DNA of 22,058 nt from CAZWUW01 sp964636895 (GTDB taxonomy: Bacteria; Bacillota; Thermincolia; Thermincolales; CAZWUW01). The stretch covers positions 1 through 22,058 of the forward strand of contig CAZWUW010000050.1 in NCBI GenBank assembly GCA_964636895.1, read 5' to 3'. The notes beneath the pieces are model-generated. The model had not been told where the DNA came from, did no database searches, and worked only from the letters and a program-made list of their open reading frames with translations. Made by a program: the position numbers and the translations under genes. Shown here piece after piece: positions 1 through 6,791 of the stretch. Within the stretch, counting starts at the first letter, position 1, and every line of letters starts with the position of its first letter.

Positions 1-59
1 CTATCCGCGAAGGCGGTCGTACTGTCGGCTCCGGTGTGGTAACTGCCATCAGAGAGTAA
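1..59 (+). CDS. tuf: Elongation factor Tu, C-terminal end (partial)
   Basis: Only the last 18 codons and the TAA stop are present; the gene starts left of the window. The frame beginning at base 3 reads IREGGRTVGSGVVTAIRE, which matches the conserved C-terminal strand of EF-Tu domain 3 (family pattern REGGRTVGAGVV). EF-Tu carries aminoacyl-tRNA to the ribosome as a GTP complex. In Firmicutes tuf normally closes the rpsL-rpsG-fusA-tuf (str) operon directly before rpsJ, and that is the situation here. A strong hairpin follows the stop codon. Confidence 0.95.
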   Translation, partial: IREGGRTVGSGVVTAIRE

Positions 60-80
60 ATCACGTATTAATAACCATTA

Positions 81-133
81 GGAGTATAAGTACTGCGACC
101 ACCAGGTTGTGGTACTTATCCCTCCTCTATTTT
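81..133 (+). terminator. Large hairpin after tuf: terminator or attenuator
   Basis: Bases 86-100 pair with 105-119 in a 15-bp stem with no bulge, counting three G-U pairs, around the tetraloop ACCA (101-104). The outer eight pairs are the perfect inverted repeat ATAAGTAC/GTACTTAT. After a small internal loop GGAG (81-84) can pair with CTCC (122-125). The stem is followed by TCTATTTT (126-133), a weak U-tract. It could end tuf messages, attenuate read-through into rpsJ, or protect a processed 3' end. The structure is clear; its function is inferred. Confidence 0.55.
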
Positions 134-242
134 CACTTTCACGTAAAGGACAACGCGATGAGGTGAGAGGTTGCCAACATGGTTGGGGAATTTTCACTGA
201 GAATGTCCGTATTTTAAATCGGGCGTAAGGAGGTTATTGTTA
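126..242 (+). promoter_or_regulatory. Structured leader of the S10 operon
   Basis: This stretch between tuf and rpsJ has no clear -35/-10 pair. The 9-mer ATTTTCACT occurs twice (129-137 and 190-198). Segment 163-169 (GTGAGAG) can pair either with 136-142 upstream or with 191-197 downstream, so two exclusive folds are possible. The downstream fold encloses a small hairpin, CCAAC/GTTGG (174-178 with 182-186), whose triloop is an ATG. That ATG opens a 12-codon reading frame (179-217) preceded by GAGAGG (165-170). Leaders before S10 operons are often autoregulatory, but I cannot assign this one to a named family. Confidence 0.35.
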
Positions 243-551
243 ATGAGCAAACAAAAAATTCGGATCAGGCTGAAGGCCTTTGATCACAAAATTATAGATC
301 AGTCCGCGGAAAAAATTGTGGATACTGCGAAGAGGACTGGGGCCAGCGTAGCCGGACCGGTTCCGCTGCCGACAGAGAAAAATATTTATACTATATTGAG
401 AAGCCCGCATGTGAATAAAGATTCCCGGGAACAGTTTGAAATGCGGACTCACAAGCGGTTAATCGATATTCTTGAGCCAACTCCTAAAACTGTAGATGCC
501 TTAATGCGACTTGACCTACCGGCAGGTGTTGACATAGAGATTAAACTCTAA
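243..551 (+). CDS. rpsJ: 30S ribosomal protein S10 (NusE)
   Basis: S10 is a head protein of the small subunit and, as NusE, also pairs with NusB in transcription antitermination. The 102-residue product has the full family length, opening with MSKQKIRIRLKAFDHK and containing the conserved TGASVAGPVPLPT stretch and the SPHVNKDSREQFE loop that reaches into the 30S core. The ATG at 243 is chosen over the TTG at 237 because AAGGAGGT (227-234) sits 8 bases before it and the family begins MSKQ. First gene of the S10 operon. It is followed by an unusually long 130-bp gap to rplC, against 0-50 bp elsewhere in the block. Confidence 0.97.
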   Translation: MSKQKIRIRLKAFDHKIIDQSAEKIVDTAKRTGASVAGPVPLPTEKNIYTILRSPHVNKDSREQFEMRTHKRLIDILEPTPKTVDALMRLDLPAGVDIEIKL

Positions 552-553
552 AA

Positions 554-609
554 CAGGTGACAGGTGACAGGTGATAGGTGATAGGTGAGACCTGAGACCT
601 GACACCTAT
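554..609 (+). repeat. Tandem heptamer repeat with inverted half
   Basis: Eight contiguous 7-bp units keep exact register: CAGGTGA three times (554-574), TAGGTGA twice (575-588), GACCTGA twice (589-602) and CACCTAT once (603-609). The left five carry AGGT and the right three carry ACCT, so the array folds on itself. AGGT at 583, 576 and 569 pairs with ACCT at 590, 597 and 604, with 3-nt internal loops between. An alternative is a perfect 7-bp stem, 581-587 with 603-609. It lies between rpsJ and rplC, where the operon is normally tight. It may be a dispersed genomic repeat that landed here, or a regulatory or processing site. Confidence 0.85.
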
Positions 610-611
610 TA

Positions 612-656
612 TAGTGTCCCATGTCAGGGGAACCTTACTTGACCAATAGGGCACTC
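612..656 (+). promoter_or_regulatory. Imperfect hairpin before rplC
   Basis: AGTG (613-616) plus CCC (618-620) can pair with GGG (649-651) plus CACT (652-655), with T617 bulged. Inside, GTCA (623-626) can pair with TGAC (640-643). No U-tract follows. The rplC ribosome binding site lies about 10 bases downstream. It adds structure between the heptamer array and rplC and may belong to the same inserted segment. No function can be assigned from sequence alone. Confidence 0.35.
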
Positions 657-681
657 TAAACAAACAGGAGGTGCACAATTA

Positions 682-1308
682 ATGTCCAAAGGACTTTTAG
701 GTAAAAAAATAGGAATGACTCAAATTTTTAAAAAAACAGGCGAAATTGTACCTGTTACAGTTATTGAAGCGGGACCGTGTGTGGTTGTCCAGAAGAAGAC
801 CACCGAGACTGACGGCTATAACGCGATTCAACTGGGTTTTGGCGAAAAACGGGAAGCTCTGGTAAATAAGCCGCTGAAGGGGCATTATGCCAAGGTCGAG
901 CAGAAACCGCTGCGGTATCTGCGGGAAGTTCGGATAGATAATGCGGATGATTATCAGGTTGGTCAGGAAATTAAAGCTGACCTTTTTGATGCCGGTGAGC
1001 ATGTTGACGTAGTGGGCACCTCTAAAGGTAAAGGCTTTGCCGGCGGCATAAAGCGGCATGGTTTTCAGCGGGGACCTATGGCGCATGGTTCCAAATATCA
1101 CCGTCGGCCCGGTTCACTGGGTGCGAAGGGTCCGGCCAGGGTTTTCAAGGGTCGTAGGCTTCCAGGCAGAACCGGTGGCGAGCGGGTTACCGTACAAAAT
1201 CTAGAAGTGGTGCGGGTGGATGTCGAACGCAACATTTTGTTGGTTAGAGGCGCTATTCCCGGACCCAAAGGCAGCTTAATTATGATCAGCAACAGTGTTA
1301 AAGCATAG
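682..1308 (+). CDS. rplC: 50S ribosomal protein L3
   Basis: L3 is an early-assembly protein of the large subunit whose long extension reaches the peptidyl-transferase centre. The 208-residue product begins MSKGLLGKKIGMTQIF, the family signature, and carries the central loop with KGKGFAGGIKRHGF and MAHGSKYHRRPGS (about residues 114-150), then the GRTGGERVTVQNLEV segment. Full length, with no missing parts. The ATG at 682 follows AGGAGGTG by about nine bases. It is the first gene after the heptamer insert, so any effect of that insert on transcription or RNA decay would be felt here first. Confidence 0.97.
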   Translation: MSKGLLGKKIGMTQIFKKTGEIVPVTVIEAGPCVVVQKKTTETDGYNAIQLGFGEKREALVNKPLKGHYAKVEQKPLRYLREVRIDNADDYQVGQEIKADLFDAGEHVDVVGTSKGKGFAGGIKRHGFQRGPMAHGSKYHRRPGSLGAKGPARVFKGRRLPGRTGGERVTVQNLEVVRVDVERNILLVRGAIPGPKGSLIMISNSVKA

Positions 1309-1334
1309 GATTATTGCGGAAAGGAGGAAGCAAC

Positions 1335-1958
1335 ATGCCTAAAGTAGCTTTATATAATGTAAGTGGTGAACAAATTGGTGATATTGAACTAAAGGACGAT
1401 ATTTTTGGGGTTAAAATTAACGAAGGGGCCATGCATGATGTGGTAGTAATGCATTTGGCCAACCGTCGTTTAGGTACGGCTGATACCAAGACCCGGGCTG
1501 AAGTTCGTGGCGGCGGCAGAAAACCGTGGCGGCAAAAAGGGACTGGGCGCGCCCGGGCCGGATCTACCCGTTCACCGATATGGCGCACCGGCGGTATCGT
1601 TTTTGGACCCCACACTCGGTCATATAAATATACCATGCCTAAGAAAATTAGACGTGTAGCCATCAAATCTGCTCTTTCTTCAAAGGTGCAGAACGGCAAT
1701 ATTATTGTGCTGGATGAACTCAGTTTACAGCAGCCGAAAACCAAGGACATGGAGGCTATTCTCAACAACCTCAGAATTGATAAAAAAGCGCTGGTAGTGA
1801 CCGCCGGAGTAGATACAAATGTGGTTAAGTCAGCGCGGAACATGCCCGGCGTTACGCCGACCTTCGCATCGGGTTTGAATGTCTATGATATTCTAAATCA
1901 TGAAAAATTGGTGATTACCAAAGATGCGGTATCCAAAGTGGAGGAGGTGCTGGCATAA
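1335..1958 (+). CDS. rplD: 50S ribosomal protein L4
   Basis: L4 lines the peptide exit tunnel and, in enterobacteria, represses its own S10 operon. The 207-residue product has the globular N-terminal part MPKVALYNVSGEQ and the long basic tunnel loop (about residues 57-80, GGGRKPWRQKGTGRARAGS), then the C-terminal Rossmann-like part. The ATG at 1335 is chosen because AAGGAGG (1321-1327) precedes it at normal spacing. A longer reading from the TTG at 1314 would place that site inside the gene. The stop codon overlaps the rplW start (TAATG), which suggests translational coupling. Confidence 0.97.
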   Translation: MPKVALYNVSGEQIGDIELKDDIFGVKINEGAMHDVVVMHLANRRLGTADTKTRAEVRGGGRKPWRQKGTGRARAGSTRSPIWRTGGIVFGPHTRSYKYTMPKKIRRVAIKSALSSKVQNGNIIVLDELSLQQPKTKDMEAILNNLRIDKKALVVTAGVDTNVVKSARNMPGVTPTFASGLNVYDILNHEKLVITKDAVSKVEEVLA

Positions 1959-2245
1959 TGCGTAATCCACGTGATGTCTTAAGAAAACCGGTGGTTTCCG
2001 AGCACAGTATGGCGCTTTTGGAAGAAAATAAGTATACATTTTACGTTGACCCTGCAGCAAATAAGATTGAAATAAAGAATGCTGTAGAAGAAATATTTAA
2101 CGTGACTGTACTGAATGTAAATACGATGAATGTTAAGGGTAAGGAAAAGCGGATGGGCCGTTACGTTGGCCGGACCGCTAACCGCAAAAAAGCTATTGTA
2201 AAGTTAAAAGCGGGCGACAAGATTGAAATTTTTGAGGGAATTTAA
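1958..2245 (+). CDS. rplW: 50S ribosomal protein L23
   Basis: L23 sits at the tunnel exit and is the docking site for trigger factor and signal recognition particle. The 95-residue product has the family opening RNPRDVLRKPVVSEHSM, the NKYTFYVDPAANKIEIKNAVEE strand-helix unit and the basic loop KGKEKRMGRYVGRTANRKKAIV. Its ATG shares a base with the rplD stop codon, and GGAGGAGGTG in the tail of rplD serves as its ribosome binding site, so the two are probably translated in step. Confidence 0.96.
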   Translation: MRNPRDVLRKPVVSEHSMALLEENKYTFYVDPAANKIEIKNAVEEIFNVTVLNVNTMNVKGKEKRMGRYVGRTANRKKAIVKLKAGDKIEIFEGI

Positions 2246-2275
2246 TGTAATTCCTGTGTAAAGGAGGGAATTTTA

Positions 2276-3103
2276 ATGGCAGTTAAAAAGTTTAAACCCA
2301 CTTCGCCGGGAAGACGGACCATGACTGTTGCAGACTTCGCGGAAATTACTACTGATCAACCGGAAAAATCACTGCTTGAGCCGCTGAAGATAAAATCCGG
2401 GCGTAATAATCAGGGGAGAATCACTGTAAGGCATCGTGGTGGTGGACACAAGCGTCAATATAGAATCATTGATTTTAAACGCAACAAAGACGGTGTTCCG
2501 GCAAAGGTTGCTACGATAGAGTATGACCCTAACCGGACTTCCCGGATTGCTTTATTGCATTATGCCGATGGTGACAAAAAGTATATTATTGCCCCGCAGG
2601 GACTGAAAGTTGGCGATACGGTTGTTTCTGGCGCTGATTCAGATATAAAAGTAGGCAACGCCATGCCTTTAAAAAACATTCCGGTGGGTACAGTTATTCA
2701 TAATATTGAGCTTAAACCTGAAAAAGGCGCTCAGATGGTTCGGTCAGCCGGTACTTTTGCCCAGTTGATGGCCAAAGAAGGCGAATACGCCCAAATCCGG
2801 ATGCCGTCCGGTGAAGTACGGAGGGTGCATATCAACTGCCGGGCCACCATTGGTCAGGTGGGTAACCTGGATCATGAAAATATTACTATCGGCAAAGCCG
2901 GCCGATCCCGTTGGCTGGGCAAGCGTCCTTCCGTCCGGGGGGTAGTTATGAACCCGGTGGATCACCCCCACGGCGGTGGTGAAGGACGTTCACCTGTCGG
3001 TCGAAACCCAGTTACACCTTGGGGTAAACCGGCATTAGGTGCGCGCACCCGTAAGAAGAAGAAACCGTCCGATAAGTACATTCTTAAGCGGAGAACGAAG
3101 TAA
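2276..3103 (+). CDS. rplB: 50S ribosomal protein L2
   Basis: L2 binds domain IV of 23S rRNA, joins the subunits and is needed for peptidyl transfer. The 275-residue product has the RNA-binding OB and SH3-like domains (about residues 40-200, with TVRHRGGGHKRQYR at 50-63) and the C-terminal MNPVDHPHGGGEGRSPVGR segment. H230 there corresponds to the conserved, functionally important histidine of the family. The C-terminus is very basic (RTRKKKKPSDKYILKRRTK). Full length; AAAGGAGGG lies about eight bases before the ATG. Confidence 0.98.
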   Translation: MAVKKFKPTSPGRRTMTVADFAEITTDQPEKSLLEPLKIKSGRNNQGRITVRHRGGGHKRQYRIIDFKRNKDGVPAKVATIEYDPNRTSRIALLHYADGDKKYIIAPQGLKVGDTVVSGADSDIKVGNAMPLKNIPVGTVIHNIELKPEKGAQMVRSAGTFAQLMAKEGEYAQIRMPSGEVRRVHINCRATIGQVGNLDHENITIGKAGRSRWLGKRPSVRGVVMNPVDHPHGGGEGRSPVGRNPVTPWGKPALGARTRKKKKPSDKYILKRRTK

Positions 3104-3149
3104 TTACTGCTTAATGGATACTTGAGATGAAGGGAGGCTAAATAGTTTT

Positions 3150-3434
3150 ATGAGCAGATCTCTCAAAAAAGGCCCTTATGTAGAGGCCAAACTGTTTAAC
3201 AAAATAGAAGAAATGAATGACAAGAACGAAAAAAAGGTAATAAAGACATGGTCTCGCCGCTCCACAATTTTTCCGCAAATGGTTGGTCATACTGTTGCCG
3301 TTCACGATGGGCGCAAGCATGTACCTGTGTATATTACCGAGGATATGGTCGGACACAAACTCGGTGAATTTGCACCCACCAGGTTTTTCAGAGGACACGG
3401 GGGGCATACTGAGCGTTCGTCTGCCTTGAAATAG
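3150..3434 (+). CDS. rpsS: 30S ribosomal protein S19
   Basis: S19 lies in the 30S head, partners S13 and contacts the intersubunit bridge and tRNA. The 94-residue product begins MSRSLKKGPYVEAKLFNKI and contains the signature WSRRSTIFPQMVGHTVAVHDGRKHVPVYIT (given here by its ends, residues about 32-60) and the glycine-rich C-terminus. Full length. The GGGAGG at 3132-3137 is about 12 bases from the ATG, longer than elsewhere in the operon, so initiation may be somewhat weaker or helped by read-through ribosomes from rplB. Confidence 0.96.
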   Translation: MSRSLKKGPYVEAKLFNKIEEMNDKNEKKVIKTWSRRSTIFPQMVGHTVAVHDGRKHVPVYITEDMVGHKLGEFAPTRFFRGHGGHTERSSALK

Positions 3435-3453
3435 CGAGAGGGGGTTGTTAGAT

Positions 3454-3795
3454 ATGGAAGCAAAAGCAGTTGCTAAATACATCCGAATTTCCCCCCGCAA
3501 AGTGCGGCAGGTTGTTGACCTTATTCGGGGGAAGAAAATTGGCGAAGCCATCGCTATTTTAAAGTTTACGCCCCAAAGGGCTGCAGATGCGGTGGGAAAA
3601 GTAGTAAAATCAGCGGCAGCCAATGCCGAACATAATTTGGAATTGGATCGGGACGCTTTGTACATTGCTGAGGTATATGTGGACCAGGGGCCTACCTTAA
3701 AGCGTTTTAAGCCGCGGGCTATGGGCCGGGCAGATTTGATTCGGAAAAGGACCAGTCATATTACCGTAGTAGTGCGGGAGAAAAAGGAGGGATAA
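3454..3795 (+). CDS. rplV: 50S ribosomal protein L22
   Basis: L22 lines the exit tunnel next to L4 and is a classic site of macrolide-resistance changes. The 113-residue product has the family pattern RISPRKVRQVVDLIRGKKIGEA near the N-terminus, the NAEHNLELD turn, and the long basic beta-hairpin (PTLKRFKPRAMGRADLIRKRTSH) that reaches into the tunnel. The ATG at 3454 is preferred over the TTG at 3445 because GAGAGGGGG ends nine bases before it. The gene ends inside the ribosome binding site of rpsC. Confidence 0.96.
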   Translation: MEAKAVAKYIRISPRKVRQVVDLIRGKKIGEAIAILKFTPQRAADAVGKVVKSAAANAEHNLELDRDALYIAEVYVDQGPTLKRFKPRAMGRADLIRKRTSHITVVVREKKEG

Positions 3796-3798
3796 TGA

Positions 3799-4461
3799 GT
3801 GGGTCAAAAAGTTCATCCTAAAGGATTACGGTTAGGGATTATTAAGGATTGGGATGCCAGGTGGTACGCCGAGAAGGATTATTCCGACCTGTTGCTGGAA
3901 GATATTAAGCTTAGAGAATATATCAAGAAAAAACTTTTTGCCGCCGGAATTTCCAGGGTTGAAATAGAGCGGGCTGCCAGCCGGGTTAAAATATCCATTC
4001 ATACCGCCAAACCGGGAATTGTCATTGGCCGAGGTGGCACAGAAGTGGAAGCCCTACGTAAGGAACTGGAAAAAACCACAGGCAAGCATGTAAATATTAA
4101 TATTGTAGAAGTTAAAGTGCCCGAGCTGGATGCCCAATTAGTGGCTGAAAATGTTGCCGCCCAATTAAAAAAGCGGATTTCCTTCCGGCGGGCTATGAAA
4201 CAAACGGTTTCCCGGTCAATGCGGATGGGTGCTCAGGGGATTAAAATTTCCTGCGCCGGGCGGCTGGCTGGGGCGGAGATTGCCCGGACTGAACGGTATA
4301 ATGAAGGTAAAGTGCCTTTGCATACTTTGCGGGCCGATATTGATTATGGATTTGCTGAAGCTGATACTACTTACGGTAAAATCGGTGTAAAGTGTTGGAT
4401 TTATAAGGGTGAAGTTCTTCCGGAAGCGAAGACTGCAACCGCCAAGGAAGGAGGAGAATAA
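3799..4461 (+). CDS. rpsC: 30S ribosomal protein S3
   Basis: S3 sits at the mRNA entry channel and, with S4 and S5, unwinds structured mRNA. The 220-residue product starts at a GTG giving the near-invariant MGQKVHPKGLRLG. It has the KH domain with its GXXG loop GRGG (residues 77-80), followed by the S3 C-terminal domain (SRSMRMGAQGIKISCAGRLAGAEIART in part, and the LRADIDYGFAEA segment). AAAGGAGGG precedes the start by about seven bases. An ATG at 3795 is in another frame and is not the start. Confidence 0.97.
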   Translation: MGQKVHPKGLRLGIIKDWDARWYAEKDYSDLLLEDIKLREYIKKKLFAAGISRVEIERAASRVKISIHTAKPGIVIGRGGTEVEALRKELEKTTGKHVNINIVEVKVPELDAQLVAENVAAQLKKRISFRRAMKQTVSRSMRMGAQGIKISCAGRLAGAEIARTERYNEGKVPLHTLRADIDYGFAEADTTYGKIGVKCWIYKGEVLPEAKTATAKEGGE

Positions 4462-4464
4462 TCA

Positions 4465-4899
4465 ATGCTGGTACCAAAAAGAGTAAAACATCGCCGGCAA
4501 CACCGGGGCCATTTGGCCGGTAAAGCTAAAGGCGGCAGTGAAATCGCTTTTGGCGAATTCGGTTTGCAGGCTCTTGAACCGGCTTGGATTACCAATAGAC
4601 AGATTGAAGCCGCCCGGATAGCTATGACCAGGTATATTAAACGGGGCGGTAAGGTATGGATTAAAATTTTCCCGGATAAGCCTATTACTGCGAAGCCGGC
4701 AGAAACCCGGATGGGTAGCGGTAAAGGTGCACCGGAATATTGGGTAGCGGTGGTGAAACCGGGCCGGATTATGTTTGAGCTGGCCGGCGTCAGTGAGGAA
4801 ATTGCCCGTGAAGCCCTGCGCTTGGCATCCCATAAGCTGCCTATAAGGACCAAAATTGTCAAACGCGAAGAGATTGGTGGTGACGCTAGTGAAAGCTAA
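4465..4899 (+). CDS. rplP: 50S ribosomal protein L16
   Basis: L16 helps organise the A-site of the large subunit. The 144-residue product begins MLVPKRVKHRRQHRG, has the GEFGLQALEPAWITNRQIEAAR (in part) and GKVWIKIFPDKPITAKPAETRMGSGKG motifs of the family, and ends normally. The ribosome binding site GGAGGAG lies in the last codons of rpsC, so the two are tightly coupled. Its own last 11 bases overlap the start of rpmC. It is the last ATG-started gene before a run of six genes that start with GTG or TTG. Confidence 0.96.
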   Translation: MLVPKRVKHRRQHRGHLAGKAKGGSEIAFGEFGLQALEPAWITNRQIEAARIAMTRYIKRGGKVWIKIFPDKPITAKPAETRMGSGKGAPEYWVAVVKPGRIMFELAGVSEEIAREALRLASHKLPIRTKIVKREEIGGDASES

Positions 4900-5092
4900 A
4901 GAGATTCGTGATTTCTCTGATGATGAATTGACCCGTAAAGTGGACGATTTGAAGGATGAACTCTTCAAACTACGCTTTCAGTTAGCTACCGGTCAGTTGG
5001 AAAATCCTATGCGGATTAGGGAAGTAAGGCACTCTATTGCTCAGGTGAAAACAGTGATCCGGGAGCGGGAATTGAAGGCTCAGGAAGGTTAA
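4889..5092 (+). CDS. rpmC: 50S ribosomal protein L29
   Basis: L29 is a small two-helix protein beside L23 at the tunnel exit. Starting at the GTG at 4889 gives a 67-residue product beginning MKAKEIRDFSDDEL and containing LRFQLATGQLENPMRIREVR, both family signatures. A longer reading back to 4856 would add eleven residues unlike any L29, so the GTG is preferred. There is only a weak GGTGGTG ribosome binding site and the start overlaps rplP by 11 bases, so reinitiation by ribosomes finishing rplP is likely. Confidence 0.95.
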   Translation: MKAKEIRDFSDDELTRKVDDLKDELFKLRFQLATGQLENPMRIREVRHSIAQVKTVIRERELKAQEG

Positions 5093-5130
5093 GGATAATC
5101 CCAGATGGTTACGGAAGGGGGCTGTAAAAG

Positions 5131-5394
5131 TTGGAAGAGCGCAAGGCCAGAAAGTCGCAAATTGGTAAAGTTGTTAGCAATAAAATGGATAAGACCGTTG
5201 TTGTAGCGGTGGAGACACTGGTTCGTCATCCTTTGTACGGAAAGACTATAAAGCGGACCAAGAGGTTTAAAGCCCATGATGAGCAAAACGCTTGCCGCAG
5301 CGGCGACAAGGTAAGGTTAATGGAAACCAGGCCCTTAAGTAAGGATAAATGCTGGCGGGTAGTGGAAATACTTGAGCGGGAAGAACAGATTTAA
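5131..5394 (+). CDS. rpsQ: 30S ribosomal protein S17
   Basis: S17 is an OB-fold primary binder of the 5' domain of 16S rRNA. The 87-residue product, from a TTG start, reads MEERKARKSQIGKVVSNKMD and continues with KTVVVAVETLVRHPLYGKTI (in part), KRFKAHDEQN, GDKVRLMETRPLSKDKCWRVVEI. All are standard for the family. GGAAGGGGG (about 5112-5120) lies ten bases before the TTG, and no in-frame ATG fits better. Confidence 0.95.
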   Translation: MEERKARKSQIGKVVSNKMDKTVVVAVETLVRHPLYGKTIKRTKRFKAHDEQNACRSGDKVRLMETRPLSKDKCWRVVEILEREEQI

Positions 5395-5447
5395 TTTCCC
5401 GGCCATGTATTTGCACTTTGGCTAGTCTTATAAAGGAGGTATCGGTC

Positions 5448-5816
5448 GTGATTCAAGCTGAAACAACGCTTAACGTTGCTGACAATACCGGCGCCAGAAA
5501 GCTGTTGTGCATTAGGGTGCTGGGCGGGTCTTTTCGTCGCTATGCCAGGGTGGGCGACATCATCGTGGCTGCCGTTAAAGAGGCAACACCAGGCGGCGTT
5601 GTCAAGAAAGGCGATGTGGTCAAAGCGGTAGTTGTGCGGACGAGAAAAGAAATTAAAAGACCGGACGGTTCATATATTAAGTTTGATGAAAATGCGGCAG
5701 TTGTTATTAACGATGCAAGAAACCCGAGAGGAACCCGGATATTTGGGCCGGTAGCCCGGGAATTGCGGGATCGGGATTTTATGAAGATTATTTCTCTAGC
5801 ACCGGAAGTGCTCTAG
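5448..5816 (+). CDS. rplN: 50S ribosomal protein L14
   Basis: L14 forms an intersubunit bridge with 16S rRNA and is the docking site of ribosome silencing factor RsfS. The GTG at 5448, seven bases after AAAGGAGGT (5432-5440), gives a 122-residue product with the family start MIQAETTLNVADNTGARKL. A longer reading from 5418 is rejected because it would bury that ribosome binding site. The GDIIVAAVKEATPGGVVKKGDV and RGTRIFGPVARELRDRDFMKI motifs (each quoted in part) are present. First gene of the spc-type block. Confidence 0.96.
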   Translation: MIQAETTLNVADNTGARKLLCIRVLGGSFRRYARVGDIIVAAVKEATPGGVVKKGDVVKAVVVRTRKEIKRPDGSYIKFDENAAVVINDARNPRGTRIFGPVARELRDRDFMKIISLAPEVL

Positions 5817-5828
5817 GAGGTGTAAACC

Positions 5829-6158
5829 GTGACGACTTCAAAAGTACATGTTAAAAAAGGCGATACTGTCGTAGTAATCACTGGCAAAGATGCCGGCAAG
5901 AAGGGTAAAATACTTGAGGTAGAGCCCAAAAAAAGCCGGGTTGTAGTAGAGGGTGTTAATACTGTTAAACGACACAGTAAACCTACACAAAAAATGCCGC
6001 AGGGTGGGATAGTCGAAAAGCCGGCACCGGTGCATAGTTCCAATGTGATGGTATTTTGCTCTAAATGCAATGCACCACGCCGGATTGGCAAGGAAATTCT
6101 GGCTAATGGCAAGAAGATCCGGGTATGTAAAAAATGCGGCGACGCTTTTGACAAGTAA
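5829..6158 (+). CDS. rplX: 50S ribosomal protein L24 with four-cysteine C-terminus
   Basis: L24 is an assembly initiator of the large subunit. The 109-residue product starts at a GTG seven bases after AGGAGGTG (5815-5822), which itself overlaps the rplN stop. It has the KOW motif near the N-terminus (KGDTVVVITGKDAGKKGKI) and the GVNTVKRHSKPTQ segment. The C-terminus carries CSKC (C77, C80) and CKKC (C100, C103), a likely zinc-ribbon pair, though zinc binding is inferred. Full length, and standard position after rplN. Confidence 0.96.
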   Translation: MTTSKVHVKKGDTVVVITGKDAGKKGKILEVEPKKSRVVVEGVNTVKRHSKPTQKMPQGGIVEKPAPVHSSNVMVFCSKCNAPRRIGKEILANGKKIRVCKKCGDAFDK

Positions 6159-6183
6159 TTCCTGAACGAAGGGAGGTTAAACT

Positions 6184-6726
6184 GTGGCCAGGCTGAAAGA
6201 AAAATTTATAAATGAAGTAGCCGGCAGACTGAAAGAAAAGTTTGCTTATAAAAACGTAATGCAAATTCCTAAGCTGGAAAAGGTTGTTATCAATATGGGT
6301 ATTGGCGAGGCTATTCAAAATGCCAAGGCTATTGATGCCGCGGTGGGCGATTTGGCTTTAATCACCGGTCAGAAGCCAGTGGTTACCAGGGCTAAGAAAT
6401 CCATTGCCGGCTTTAAGCTGCGGGCAGGGATGCCCATAGGTTGCAAGGTAACGCTGCGGGGTGAACGCATGTATGAGTTTGTTGATAAACTTTTAAATGT
6501 TACTTTACCGCGGGTACGGGATTTCCGGGGTGTTTCCCCCAAGTCCTTTGACGGTCGGGGTAATTACACTCTTGGCGTGCGGGAGCAATTGATTTTTCCC
6601 GAGGTTGAGTATGATAAGATTGATAAGATTCGCGGGATGGACATAGTTTTTGTGACCAGTGCCCAAAATGACGAAGAGGCCCGGGAATTGTTAAGAGAAC
6701 TGGGTATGCCGTTTAGAGAGCAGTAA
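6184..6726 (+). CDS. rplE: 50S ribosomal protein L5
   Basis: L5 binds 5S rRNA and contacts the P-site tRNA and S13. The 180-residue product starts at a GTG preceded by AAGGGAGGT and reads MARLKEKFINEVAGRLKEKF, then the family motifs VVINMGIGEAIQNAK, ITGQKPVVTRAKKSIAGFKLR and GRGNYTLGVREQLIFPEVEYD (each quoted in part). Full length and uninterrupted. Confidence 0.97.
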   Translation: MARLKEKFINEVAGRLKEKFAYKNVMQIPKLEKVVINMGIGEAIQNAKAIDAAVGDLALITGQKPVVTRAKKSIAGFKLRAGMPIGCKVTLRGERMYEFVDKLLNVTLPRVRDFRGVSPKSFDGRGNYTLGVREQLIFPEVEYDKIDKIRGMDIVFVTSAQNDEEARELLRELGMPFREQ

Positions 6727-6791
6727 CAGGCCTTTTACGGCATGATATTGAGCGGAATAAAAAACACTCCTAAGAAAAGGGGGGAATACTG

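Noticed and set aside
554..609. CRISPR array or phage attachment site at the heptamer repeat
   Set aside because: The units are 7 bp and contiguous, with no spacers, and there is no cas gene, integrase or tRNA nearby.
639..660. Promoter before rplC (TTGACC as -35 box)
   Set aside because: No -10 box lies at 16-18 bases; the nearest TCTAAA is only ten bases away.
1298..1843. 181-codon open frame on the - strand opposite rplD
   Set aside because: Shadow of rplD; serine- and leucine-rich translation without a recognisable domain or start site.
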